From Azolla pinnata (Eukaryota; Streptophyta; Polypodiopsida; Salviniales; Salviniaceae), in the NCBI GenBank assembly GCA_037176905.1, contig JBBBWG010006714.1, positions 1 to 26,133 of the forward strand: DNA of 26,133 nt, written 5' to 3'. The position numbers and the translations under genes were made by a program. The notes beneath the pieces are model-generated. The model was not told the DNA's origin. It saw only the letters and a program-made list of their open reading frames with translations, and searched no databases. Of the stretch, positions 1-9,368 are shown one piece after another. Every line of letters begins with the position of its first letter. Positions within the stretch are counted from its first letter, which is position 1.

Positions 1-289
1 TCTTTTGGTTTTGATTCCTTGTTTTTTTCTTCTTCTTCTCCCTTCTCCTTCTTTTGGTTTTGATTCCTTGTTTTTTTCTTCTTCTTCTCCCTTCTCCTTC
101 TTTTGGTTTTGATTCCTTGTTTTTTTCTTCTTCTTCTCCCTTCTCCTTCTTTTGGTTTTGATTCCTTGTTTTTTTCTTCTTCTTCTCCCTTCTCCTTCTT
201 TTGGTTTTGATTCCTTGTTTTTTTTCTTCTTCTTCTCCCTTCTCCTTCTTTTGGTTTTGATTCCTTGTTTTTTTCTTCTTCTTCTTCTT
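1..289. repeat. 49-bp minisatellite, about six copies
   Basis: A unit beginning TCTTTTGGTTTTGATTCC restarts at 1, 50, 99, 148, 197 and 247. Four spacings are exactly 49 bp and the last is 50 bp because of one extra T. Copies are nearly identical, so the array is young. It is cut by the window edge and may continue. 49 is not a multiple of three, so the open frames through it are not conserved from unit to unit and it is not coding. On the minus strand it lies downstream of the PPR exon at 452-1170, so it probably sits in that gene's intron or 3' region. Confidence 0.95.
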
Positions 290-451
290 CTTTTGCTACT
301 GCTCTTGCAGCCCCTGCTTCTTCCTCTTCTTCTTCTTCTTCTTCAATTTTGCTCTTTTGGGAAGCAAATTTGATCGATTCGACCGAAATATATGGTACCC
401 AAGGAAAAGGAAAAGGAAAAGAGTAAAAGAGAGAGAGAGAGAGAGATGTAC

Positions 452-1170
452 CTGGCATACATGTGGACGAGGCTGGTCGCGACGTGGACCGAGGCGTCGT
501 GGCCGAGGCCGACCGCGTGGCTGTGGACGGCCATTCCAATGTCCACCCGCGCGGCGCCGCTGCACGCCCCCGCCGCCGCCACCAGCGTGTAGCTGCTCGG
601 CAACACGTAATCTTCTTCTTCTTCTTCTTCTTCTCCTTCTTCTTCTTCTTCTTCTTCATCTTCATCTTCTTCTTCTTCTTCTTCTTCTTCTTCTCCTTGC
701 TTCTTCTCCTCCTCCTCCTTCTTCTCCTTTTTCTCCTTCTTCTCCTCCTTCTCCTTCTTCTCCTCCTTCTCCTTCTTCTTCATCATCTTCTTCTCCTCCT
801 TCTCCTCCTTCTTTACCTCCGCCTTCTTCTTCTCCTCCTCCTCCCCTCGCACCCCCGTCGCCCTCCTCATCATCTCCTGGTACAGGCGCAGCGCGCCCCG
901 GAAGTCGCCCGCCGCCGCCATGCCCTGCATCAGCGCCGTCCACGCGTGCACGTTCCCGCAGCGCAGCCGCGCCAGGCACCTGCCGGCGTCGCGCAGCCGC
1001 CCGCAGGCCGCCAGCGCCGGCACCAGGTGGTTCCCCACGCGGCGCTGCCGCTCGAGGCCCTGCGCGCAGGCGAGCGCGTGGAGGCGGAGCGCGAGGGCAG
1101 GGTCCGTGGCCTCGCGTCTGCAGCGCTGCAGGCGTCGGAGGAGCTCCTCCACGGAGCTCTGCTGCAGCAT
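452..1170 (-). CDS. PPR protein, 5' exon only (partial)
   Basis: Likely the start of a PLS-type pentatricopeptide repeat protein, a family that binds organelle RNA for editing, splicing or stability. The chosen start is ATG at 1170-1168 (MLQQSSVEELL). Upstream in-frame codons run into low-complexity leader sequence. PPR features follow: 'ACGRLRDAGRCLARL', 'GNVHAWTALMQGMAAAGDF', 'ALRLYQEMMRRATG', then after an insert 'SSYTLVAAAGACSGAARVD' and 'VATSLVHMYA'. A Glu/Lys-rich insert of roughly 75 residues, encoded by a CTT/GAA microsatellite, splits one PPR motif between 'MMRRATGVRG' and 'DYVLPSSYTL'. At 453-450 the coding sequence meets AG|GTACAT, a plausible splice donor in phase 2, where 'MYA(R/K)CG' is expected next. 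Read unspliced, the frame degenerates and stops at 343. The rest of the gene would lie beyond the left edge. It could also be a pseudogene broken by repeat expansion. Confidence 0.62.
610..845. repeat. (CTT/CTC)n microsatellite inside PPR exon
   Basis: This is a nearly pure pyrimidine tract of TTC, TCC and CTC triplets. On the minus strand it reads as GAA, GAG, AAG and GAT codons, giving a Glu/Lys/Asp tract inside the PPR exon at 452-1170. The minus-strand frame stays open right through and PPR homology resumes on both sides in the same frame. Confidence 0.9.
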
Positions 1171-1249
1171 CCGGCGCTTTGCAAACGGAGCAAAAAAAAA
1201 AACACAGGAAACTCTCAGTACAGAGAAGAAGAAGGCAAGAAACAAGGTC

Positions 1250-1378
1250 AGGGAAGGGGAGAGGTCCTGGGTTCGAATCCTGCCAAACCCATTTTTCAAA
1301 GAAACCCGACCCTTCTTCAAATGCGACAACCGGGGTAAAAGTACCAAGGAAGAAGGTCTTGGGTTCGAGTCCTACCAA
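1250..1378 (+). repeat. Two tRNA T-arm-like motifs, SINE-like fragment
   Basis: GGGTTCGAATCCTGCC (from 1269) and GGGTTCGAGTCCTACC (from 1361) match the T-arm/B-box consensus GGTTCGANNCC of tRNA genes. They lie 92 bp apart in similar purine-rich contexts (GAGGTCCT and AAGGTCTT before them). Neither can fold a full cloverleaf: the T stems pair poorly and no acceptor or anticodon arm is visible. A degenerate tRNA-derived SINE or tandem remnant fits best. They lie just upstream of the PPR start at 1170, on the other strand. Confidence 0.45.
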
Positions 1379-1700
1379 GTTCCCCTTTCGGCAATTCGAT
1401 TCGAAGCAATCGACAGGGTTTTGCTCTGCGGAGATTTTCGGCGTCTGCAGATCCTTCTGTTCGAAGCTCTCGGCGAGGCTAATGATAATCGGGATGCTGT
1501 AATGATCAACGCAAAGGCTGACGACGATGAGGACGAAGCTGCCACCAAGGCTTTCGAACGGTTTACCCGACTTATTAAGCGCCCTTGGAGGCTGCGCCGC
1601 GCCTGCATTCCCCTAGACATAAGGAGCTTCAGATATCCCTCCAATCTCCAATTGCACCTGTGGGTAATATCTACTATTATCATGGCATCATCAATTCACC
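1379..1700 (+). other. Unassigned open stretch between the two PPR genes
   Basis: A plus-strand frame stays open here and encodes an acidic then basic stretch ('NAKADDDEDEAATKAFERF', then 'TRLIKRPWRLRRAC'). Possible splice sites are visible (CTGCAG before 1450; TGG|GTAATA near 1663). I recognise no family, no start codon is convincing, and the minus strand is also open. It may be an exon or a retro-inserted gene fragment. Nothing supports a function. Confidence 0.2.
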
Positions 1701-1854
1701 CCCCAAGTATATTATGAAGATATGATCCTTGGCCGACAACGAGCATCATCTGCTTCTCCAACTTTGTTCAGGCAGCCCCGCAGTTTTTGAACCTCCGCAT
1801 TCGTGCGAAAAACCTTGTGTTTTCACATCCAACCACTTGTATGAATCTTCGGTA

Positions 1855-3954
1855 TTATGTATACTCCATTTCACCCATTTCGGAATAGAAATTGAGCAGG
1901 GCGACGCACGGCGCCGGGTCGTTCGGATCAAGATCGACGCTGCATCTGGCCGCCCGAATCCCTCGATCCAGGTCGCCGTGCGTTCTCGAAGCACCAAGCA
2001 AGCATAGCCATGCCATCGGCAGATCCGAGAGCGACGGGATACTCCTGATGAAGAGCTCCGCTTCCTCCAGACGCCCCGCTCTTCCGAGAAGATCTACGAC
2101 GCACACGTAATGATCCATCGTGTACACGATGCCATGGCATTGGCTCACCGACAGGAACGCCAAACTACCATGTTGGACATGGCCTCCGTGGCTACACGCG
2201 CCGAGTAGGCCGAGGTAGGTAACATCATCTGCCTTGATGCCCTCGATCTGCATCGAGCCGAACAGAAGGACTGCTTCGGCAAAACACCCGTTCAGCGCAA
2301 AGGCTCCGAGCATCGCATTCCACGAGAGGAGGCTCTTCTCCGATATCCGGTCGAAAACCCTCTTCGATTCGATCGGACACCCACACTTCCCGAACATGTT
2401 CACCAGGTTATTGCCGATGACCGTATCGTCTGCTGCCGAAACCGTCTCGAGGATTGCGCCGTAGACGGCCTGCCCACCGTCCAAGCTCGCCGTGTTTGCG
2501 CAGGCATCCAGAGCGCAGATGAACGCGACCTCGTCTGCCTCGATACCCTCGCACATCATCTGGCAGAAGAGCTGCAGAGCCTCGCGGTTCTCTCCGTTCT
2601 GAGAATGAGAACAGATCATCACCGTCCATGTCACAGCATCCTGACAAATACGACCACGACGATCCGGATGCAGGGACACGTTCCCGAACACAGATCGAGC
2701 ATCGCTCAGGCTCCCGCATTTGCCGTACAGATTGGCGAGCGCGGAACGGATCACAGAGTTCTTCTCCTCCGATCGAAGCTCCACGAGCGCCGAGTGCATC
2801 TCTCTCCCCTGATCCAGCAAACGCAAGCTCGAGCAGGCATCCAAAGCGCAGACGTAAGTGACCACATCCGCTTCGATTCCCCGGCGCAGCATCGCATAGA
2901 ACACATCCAGCGCCTCGGTTCCCAGATCGTTGTGCGAGAAAGAAGCCATGAATGCAGTCCAAGCTACATCATCGGGGCACGGCATCCTCCCGAAAACCGC
3001 GGATGCGAGCGCCGAGTTACCACATTTCCCATACATGTTGATGAGAGCAGTCCCGACCAAGAGATCTCCTTCGCAGCCTGCGCCGAGGACGAGGGCATGG
3101 ATGATCTTCCCCGTCCGAAGAGACACGATGCGAGTGCAGGCATCGACGATCGAGACGAACGTGAATCGGTCGGGTCGAATGCCTTCGCAGATCATCCGCG
3201 TGAAGAGATGGAGGGCATCATCATGGCAGCTGTTGCAGGCCGCCGCGTTCCAAGTTACCACATTTCGATGGGGCGCATCATGGCAGCTGTTGCAGGTCGC
3301 CGCGCTCCAAGTTACCACATTTCGATGGGGCGCATCATGGCAGCTGTTGCAGGTCGCCGCGTTCCAAGTTACCACATTTCGATGGGGCGCATCACGGCAG
3401 CTGCTGCAGCTCGCCGCGCTCCAAGCTACCACGTTTCGCTGGGGCGCATCATGGGAGGAGCTGTCTTGCAAGGCCGCCGAGATCATCGCGTTCCAAGTTA
3501 CCACATTTCGATGCGGCATCCTGCCGAACAAAGACCTGGTCTCCTCCAAGCCACCATGCCGGCTCAGCAGCTTGATCAGCGTGTTCCATGAGCATACATC
3601 CGGATGTGGTATCCTGTCGAACACCGCCCTCGCCTCCGCCAAGCTTCCGTGCTTGCCATAGCCATGGAGCAGCACGTTCCACGAGTAGACGTTCGGATGG
3701 CGCAGGGAGTCGAAGACGCTCTGGGCCTCTCGCAAGCGGCCGCAGCTGGCGTACATGTCGATGAGGAGGTTGCGGAGGATGTGGTCACGGTCGTCGTCAT
3801 GGGAGCGGAGGAGGAGGTCGTGCAGGATGCGGCCGTAGGAGAGGAACTGGGTCTTGCTGCAGTGCTTAAGGAGGGAGATGAAGCGAGGGCGATGGCGGTG
3901 GTGGGAGCCCGATGCGCTGATCTTGATCTGCAGGAGAGAAGGGGCCGTCGCCAT
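1855..3954 (-). CDS. PLS-type PPR protein, 699 aa, ends in E1 motif
   Basis: Single-exon pentatricopeptide repeat protein, expected to act on RNA in mitochondria or plastids. PPR motifs run from about residue 58 to 645. Typical signatures include 'LLIDMYASCGRLREAQSVF' (64-82), 'GTALINMYGKCG' (301-312), 'RSALANLYGKCGSLSDAR' (403-420), 'SWNAMLGAFALNG' (544-556) and 'VDLLGRAGRLEEAELF' (620-635). An E1 motif follows ('AWLCLLGASRTHGDLDRG', 648-665; 'DLDPNDPAPCVALLNFY', 674-690), but the protein stops nine residues later. E2 and a DYW deaminase domain are missing. Residues 147-246 carry a tandem 19-residue array in place of a normal 35-residue motif. No cleavable target peptide is obvious, though the N-terminus is basic and Ser-rich. 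The start is the first Met before the PPR region. The gene is either a functional E1-terminated editing or splicing factor or a young pseudogene truncated at the 3' end. Confidence 0.88.
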   Translation of the reverse strand: MATAPSLLQIKISASGSHHRHRPRFISLLKHCSKTQFLSYGRILHDLLLRSHDDDRDHILRNLLIDMYASCGRLREAQSVFDSLRHPNVYSWNVLLHGYGKHGSLAEARAVFDRIPHPDVCSWNTLIKLLSRHGGLEETRSLFGRMPHRNVVTWNAMISAALQDSSSHDAPQRNVVAWSAASCSSCRDAPHRNVVTWNAATCNSCHDAPHRNVVTWSAATCNSCHDAPHRNVVTWNAAACNSCHDDALHLFTRMICEGIRPDRFTFVSIVDACTRIVSLRTGKIIHALVLGAGCEGDLLVGTALINMYGKCGNSALASAVFGRMPCPDDVAWTAFMASFSHNDLGTEALDVFYAMLRRGIEADVVTYVCALDACSSLRLLDQGREMHSALVELRSEEKNSVIRSALANLYGKCGSLSDARSVFGNVSLHPDRRGRICQDAVTWTVMICSHSQNGENREALQLFCQMMCEGIEADEVAFICALDACANTASLDGGQAVYGAILETVSAADDTVIGNNLVNMFGKCGCPIESKRVFDRISEKSLLSWNAMLGAFALNGCFAEAVLLFGSMQIEGIKADDVTYLGLLGACSHGGHVQHGSLAFLSVSQCHGIVYTMDHYVCVVDLLGRAGRLEEAELFIRSIPSLSDLPMAWLCLLGASRTHGDLDRGIRAARCSVDLDPNDPAPCVALLNFYSEMGEMEYT
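3217..3444 (-). repeat. 57-bp in-frame tandem repeat, 19-aa units
   Basis: Four units lie at 3444-3388, 3387-3331, 3330-3274 and 3273-3217, each 57 bp. They encode variants of 'PHRNVVTWNAATCNSCHDA' (unit 1: 'PQRNVVAWSAASCSSCRDA'). A longer degenerate unit ('PHRNVVTWNAMISAALQ' plus seven residues) precedes them at about 3516-3445. The unit carries the junction of one PPR motif and the next ('P-RNVVTWNA'), so it is a duplicated part-motif and not a whole 35-residue PPR. Confidence 0.95.
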
Positions 3955-4796
3955 GGCCAGATGGCAGCGAAAGCTTCCATCGCTCGGTTCTTCAGAAAAT
4001 GAGAAGAAAGAAAGAAAGAAGAAGGAAGAAGAAAGAAAGAAAGAAGAAGAAGAAGAAGAAGTGTTTTTTTCCCTGATGGAAGTTTTGTTTGGTATATAAT
4101 TTTAGAATGCATCAAAAGACTTGTTTCCAAAACAAAAATTTCCATTCTGATTCTTGAGTCCAATTTCTCTTCACGATTGCAAAACATATACAAGAGCTTC
4201 ATAGAACTCAGATCAACGCCCCACTGATCGATCGATCGATCGATGGAGCGTTTCAATACATTTCTCGAACACATGATCAAGCATGGCGTTTGTTAATGCT
4301 GATCGGAAGATGGATAGCTTTCTTTCTTCATATATGCTCTTCGCTCCTTCGTTCGAGGACTTTCTTCGCGACAGTTTTAGCTCAATTTGGAGAGACAATT
4401 TGCAAGCCACTGAGGAAGCATTCCTGAGCTCGCTACACTGAATATGTCCAAAATGTGATCAGAAAGCACACAAGATTACTTCAGAAACTCACCTCACTAT
4501 GTGCAAACCAACAATAATCAAGCCTTGATCAATTTGGGGGAGGGGGGGAGAACAAATATCAAATACATTAAGAAGCTGTTCCAAATCAGTTTGCCACCAT
4601 CATTAAAGCCTGACTACAACCAGAAAAGCTCTTCAATCCAAATAAGGGCAGATGGATTCAAATCATAGTTACATATATATATATATATCATCAGTGAAGC
4701 CAAATGGGTTATGTTTTCTTCTCTCTATTTTCTCATACATGCATTTACTTCTCTTCTTCTTTTTCCTCTCGGATGCATTCAAAATCTCGACAAGAG
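3955..4796. other. Spacer between RGGA-like 3' end and PPR start
   Basis: No gene is supported here. It holds a GAA/GAAA microsatellite at about 4000-4062 directly upstream of the PPR start, a (GATC)n run at 4226-4244, a G-rich run at about 4535-4550 (GGGGGAGGGGGGGAG) and a short (AT)n at about 4672-4688. On the minus strand ATTATATACC at about 4091-4100 could be a TATA element for the PPR gene. The part near 4797 is probably 3' UTR of the RGGA-like gene. Confidence 0.5.
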
Positions 4797-7700
4797 TCAC
4801 TTCGCTCCCAAGGTAGGGAATTGGCTCGGATCTTCGATGCGAGGAGCAATCATGGATGATTCTCGAGAGCTGTTCGATGAATATCCACCTCCAAAACCGC
4901 CCCTAAACCCACCACCTCGCCCACCTCCTCGTCCCCGACGTTGAGACTGATTGTAAAACCCTTCTCCATTCGTAGGCTTGAGAAACTCATTAATGCTCAC
5001 CGACTGAAATTTTCCAAGCACATACCCATATATGGGTGGGCAAAATATAGTGTGATTCAAAAGCACTCGGCATTTATTTATCTTCAATAGAACCATATTA
5101 TGACAGAAAACAATCATATGGATATGCTTCCAGCTCAACGATAGGAAAAAGTTCATTCAATGCATGCAAATGATGAATCAATGTTACTGTTCCAGTGCAC
5201 ATACATCGGACACTAAGCATAGACGATTGTTGGGTTTCAAGCTCAACAACGACAAGAGAAGTTCAATAAATGCACCGATACATGTGTGGATGCATGCAAA
5301 TGATGAATCTATGCTAATGTATTTGCATATACATTGGACGCCCCGCATACACAATTGTTGGGTTTCCAGCTCAGACAATAAGAAAAAAATGGTCAATAAA
5401 TGCACTTACACGTCTATGGGTAAATGCAAATGATGAATCTATGTTAATGTGCACATAAATCTGAAAGAACATATACATAAACAAATATGACATGATCTAG
5501 GATAATGATGCAAACACCCCAAATACAATTGTGGGGTTCCAGCTCAAAAAGGAGAAGAAATTTGTGTATGGGATGCATGCAAATGATGAAATCAACGTTA
5601 ATTTTCCATTTCCACATGCATCCGTGTGCCTGTGAGAGTATACATGAAAAAATATATGCCTACAAATGTAACATAATCTGGGATATCAGATGAAATGCAT
5701 GATCGCATAGTTCAACAACAAGCGGGAGAAGTTCTATATGTATGTACGAAGATTGAACAAATGTCAAACTATAGATATCACAAACTATGTGCATACGAAT
5801 ATGACACATGACAGGAAGAAGCTCAATAGCTGCATGTACACATGTATAGATGCATGAAACACATCCACTTGTGGATAATGTATGCATGCATGCACGCATT
5901 TATGCAGTTTATGTAGGCATGCCGGCCTGCAAGCATGTGTCTTTCTGCATGTTTAGATTCTATATAGGCATCGCATGTGGCAAAATGCATGTAAATGTGC
6001 AACATATCAGCTTGCAGTCACATACCTTTCTCACTTTCTCTTCTTTGTCCAATATTTCCTTCTTCTTGCTTTTCTCGGCACCCTATATAATCAAACAGGG
6101 CATAACAGAACATTAACACAATGCATGAATTGGAATAAACCCTAGTTTTTTTTTCCTGTATATTAAACAAACTCTATAATCCAGATAAAAGAAACTGCGC
6201 AAAAAACTGACCAGCTTCAGAAACACCTCATTGCCATCATTTTTCTTATCCACCATTCGCATTGAATTAAATGCCATATCAATCTCAACCTTCCTCTCTG
6301 TAGCTTTCAGTGCATCCAGCGCTTTCCTTTTCTCCATCAAAACTTTCTCATATTCCTCTAAAGTCATTTCCTGCATTATTGATTAGGCATTATCAACTAA
6401 AACTTTCTCCATTTTCGCTGCAAAAACACCGCATCAAAATACCTTCCAGATAAGAATAACTTAACGATGGGTATTTTTGTTTTTCTACCTTATCTTCTTC
6501 CTCGGGGGCCTCTTTCTTTTCTCCAGAGTTTCCATCGGTCTCATCTTCATTCTTCTTCTTTTCCTGAATCTCATCAGAAGCACTAGGCGTTTCCTCAGCA
6601 GGTTTCTCCTCCTCTACAACATTACTCACTGCTGCCTCTCTTATCATTGGGGTGCATTATAATGAATTGCATCATCAAGCGCAAGAAATATATTGGAAAA
6701 GAAAACAACAAAAACGAAGAATCTGGTTGGTTAATAAATGATCACATCAGAGTCATAAATACATTACAAAAAATAAATGAAGCATCTCCAAATCTCTCAA
6801 AAGACTACTAAAAGCCCCTTACTGAATTGCAGGCTCCTCCACTTCAGCACCCCAATTCCCACGACCAGTACCCTCCCTCTTGATAGCACTTCTACAGAGG
6901 AGAAAAAATCAATTATGACAATACGTTCCTTTATCCGAGAGAAGGGTTTGGGATTAAGTTGGAGATACCCAAAAAGACTAAAATAAATCTACAATGAATA
7001 TCTTATGCTCAGTAACTCCCTAGTATTCCCTTCAATTATAACTTTAGATAGAAGAAGTTATATAGATATTCACTCCTATGAGAAAGAACTCGTTCAACCA
7101 CCCAGTGCAGCCTAAATCCATAGTTATTAAGAAACACGTATTTCTGCATAAAACAATATCCAGAAAACTCAGAAATATTAATGAAAAACATACTCTATGT
7201 TTTGCAACTGCAGCTTCATATTCTACATATACTCTTTTTTTGACACATATTCTACATTTAATGACTATGCCCAGAGTAGGAACTGAAAAAACATTTTAAA
7301 AAAAGAAGTTACTCACCCCCGTCCTGTTCCACTTCGGCGTTCATACTCACGTTGTCCGAACAGAGGGCGTCCATCTCCATCAGAGAAGCCACGACCTCGA
7401 CCACGGAAACGTCCCCGTCCTCCATCAAAATAGTAAATCCTAGCCCCCTCCGTACTTTCCTCTTTGGGAAATTCATTGGAATCTCCATTTTGTCCGAACC
7501 GAGGCCGTCCATCTCCATCAGAGAAGCCACGACCTCGGCCACGGAAACGTCCCCGTCCACCATCAAAATAGGAATCCCTAGGCTCCTCCGTGTTTTCCTC
7601 TTTGGGAAACTCATTGGAATCTCCATTCACATGATCTCCTCCACCCCGGCCACGATTGCCAAAGATCGCCCTTCCTCCTCTTCCACGACCCCCTCTACCT

Positions 7701-9052
7701 CTACCACCTCCATTCTCAGATTCCCTTGCTGAGCATCAAGAATCCATATATTAGCTGAAGAGAGAGAGAGACAGAGAAGCAAAACCAACAAGTGCAAATG
7801 GACAAAAAGAAGAAAAAGGGAACAAGATGCCTAATCAATTAACAAACAGATATGCAGTTTTAGCAACACTAAAGAAAATGGCAACATGCAAAGAACCAGA
7901 TGGGGAAAATCCTATCGGAATAGGGGCAAGGGAAAAGAATGAGATGATTCATAAAAAAGGATCTAGACATCACAGCCTCAAAGTTTTAAAAAAAAGAAGA
8001 GAAAACAATGTACGATTTTCATAGTACTACAGCTTACAACCCCAAGATAGAGATGGAATATTCCAGATTCCGAAACCATGAATTCAGACCAGAAAACATT
8101 CGAGCGCTGTATAGGAACACTAACATATAATGAAACAATGGTGCATAAATTGGAAACTATAGGCCCAAAATAACTTGAGCTCAACTTAAATCATAAAATA
8201 AAAATAAGGCAAAAGATTTATTAGAGAAATTAGTACGCCCTTATTCAGACATAAAATCAACAGAAACATTGGATTATAGAAAATATATATATATATATGA
8301 AAAGAAAATAACCTCTATTCAGATAAAGAATACAGAATATGCATAAGAAAATCATTTATGAAGACCCGAAAACGAGGACATTAACCCAAATTCAGACCCA
8401 GCACAAAGAGAAAAACATTTCAATCCCTTCAACGAGGTGGATAAAATCTCAAAATTCACCCATAGACAATAGAATAAATATCAAGAACATTAGCATTCAC
8501 AAGTTAAAAGCCACTAGCCCCCATATTCTCGTTTACAGTTCCAGATTCATATCCGCAAGGAGGTAAACCACAGTAACATCCTCCGATTCAAACCCATAAG
8601 TCCCAAAATTCAGATCCTGAATATGATACAAAACAGGAACAAAAAGTCACTAGACTCATCTTAGCAGTTTAGAACACCACATTTAGATAGGAAACGAGGT
8701 AAAAGATAATAAAAACCACAAATTCCAGACAATCAATCCCAACATGCCATGCACTCTGAGCATTAAGGATCCGAATTTGAATATTACCGATTTAGAAGCA
8801 GATCAGAAACCAAATTACATGATAAGCTATGGTTTTAAAACAAAGTATAAACAGGAAAGATCTAAAGGCAAAGGAAACAACGGAAGAAAAAGAACCTGGT
8901 TGGTTGAGCGCCAGGGGTTTATACGGAAGCTTCGCAGGAGCATCCTCCTGATTCTGCTTCTTGACAGGGAGAGCAGAGGCGCGTGCAATGAGAGCAGCTG
9001 GATCGTCGTTATCATCGTCTCCTAGGAGAGCGAAAGTATTCCGGGTTGTCAT
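4797..9052 (-). CDS. RGGA-like: RGGA-like Stm1/HABP4 RNA-binding protein, 7 exons, 403 aa
   Basis: Exons: 9052-8896, 7728-7317, 6891-6823, 6639-6489, 6370-6212, 6082-6026, 5003-4797. All junctions are GT-AG and frames join cleanly (1212 nt). The order matches plant RGGA, relatives of yeast Stm1 and animal SERBP1/HABP4, which bind mRNA and ribosomes. An Stm1-type N-terminus 'MTTRNTFALLGDDDNDDP' comes first, followed by RGG-rich sequence (about 54-190). Then come the conserved 'FERRSGTGRGS'-like segment ('YERRSGTGRGS', here ending in residue 191) with 'GRGNWG', an acidic Glu/Lys linker (214-263), 'EMTLEEYEKVLMEKRKAL' with 'TERKV' (the HABP4/PAI-RBP1 core, 264-300), 'SVSINEFLKP' (336-345), a C-terminal RGG box and the terminal 'DPSQFPTLGAK'. 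Residues 87-178 are two copies of a 46-residue block. Intron 1 (1167 bp) and intron 6 (1022 bp) are long; intron 6 carries a degenerate tandem repeat. Confidence 0.94.
5128..5900. repeat. Degenerate ~130-bp tandem repeat in RGGA-like intron 6
   Basis: The marker GCAAATGATGAA recurs from 5166, 5296, 5426 and 5579 (spacings 130, 130 and 153). A partner motif TTCCAGCTCA or TTCAAGCTCA lies before each at about 5129, 5238, 5366 and 5537. Weaker copies seem to continue to about 5900 (GAAGCTCAATAGCTGCATG near 5818). All lie inside the last intron of the gene. Confidence 0.75.
7352..7627 (-). repeat. 138-bp tandem duplication in RGGA-like exon 2
   Basis: Two adjacent 138-bp copies (7627-7490 and 7489-7352) encode 46-residue blocks. 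Both start 'NGDSNEFPKEE' and contain 'FDGGRGRFRGRGRGFSDGDG'. They differ at only a few residues (for example 'PRDSY' versus 'ARIYY', and 'RPRFGQ' versus 'RPLFGQ'). The duplication is in frame and doubles one RGG box. Confidence 0.95.
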
Positions 9053-9368
9053 TCTGAAGAATGTATCCTCCTGGTGCAGGAAATCGGAGGAAGGGCGATT
9101 TGGGCACGCCTTTTATGGCAAAAGATGAATTGGGTCTGAGCTACCGCGAGCTGCATCGTGTTCCATGGCTATGGCAGAAGAATCTAAGACCCTGTCTGTG
9201 TGATGAGAGAGAATAGGCTGAAGGAATGAAGACTTTAGGGTTTCTTTTTTCTTTTTTCTGCTTTTGATTTTGGTTTTCAGTTTGCCTTGGTCAAAATCAA
9301 TCTAGGGTTTCGTTTGACTTGACCATGGTCAAGTCTTCTTGGTCCGTTGTCCGTTCTAGAAGGAGCGG
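9053..9368. other. Upstream region of the RGGA-like gene
   Basis: This should be 5' UTR and promoter for the gene read leftward from 9052. On the minus strand CCATAAAAGG at about 9110-9119 is a possible TATA-like element only ~60 bp before the ATG, so its role is uncertain. A GGTCAAG motif repeats around 9290-9335 (TTGGTCAAAATC, TTGACCATGGTCAAG). Confidence 0.35.

Noticed and set aside
1250..1378. Functional tRNA gene
   Set aside because: Only T-arm-like motifs are present. T stems pair poorly and no acceptor, D or anticodon arms can be folded.
357..1502. Long plus-strand open frame rich in Leu/Ser/Pro over the CTT tract
   Set aside because: It is the antisense shadow of the PPR exon and of the pyrimidine microsatellite. 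It has no family features, and PPR motifs are clear on the minus strand.
2605..3661. Plus-strand open frames with repeated 'MAAVAGRRVPSYHISMGRI'-type units
   Set aside because: These are the other strand of the 57-bp repeat inside the PPR gene; 57 is divisible by three, so all frames repeat. Only the minus strand gives PPR motifs on both sides.
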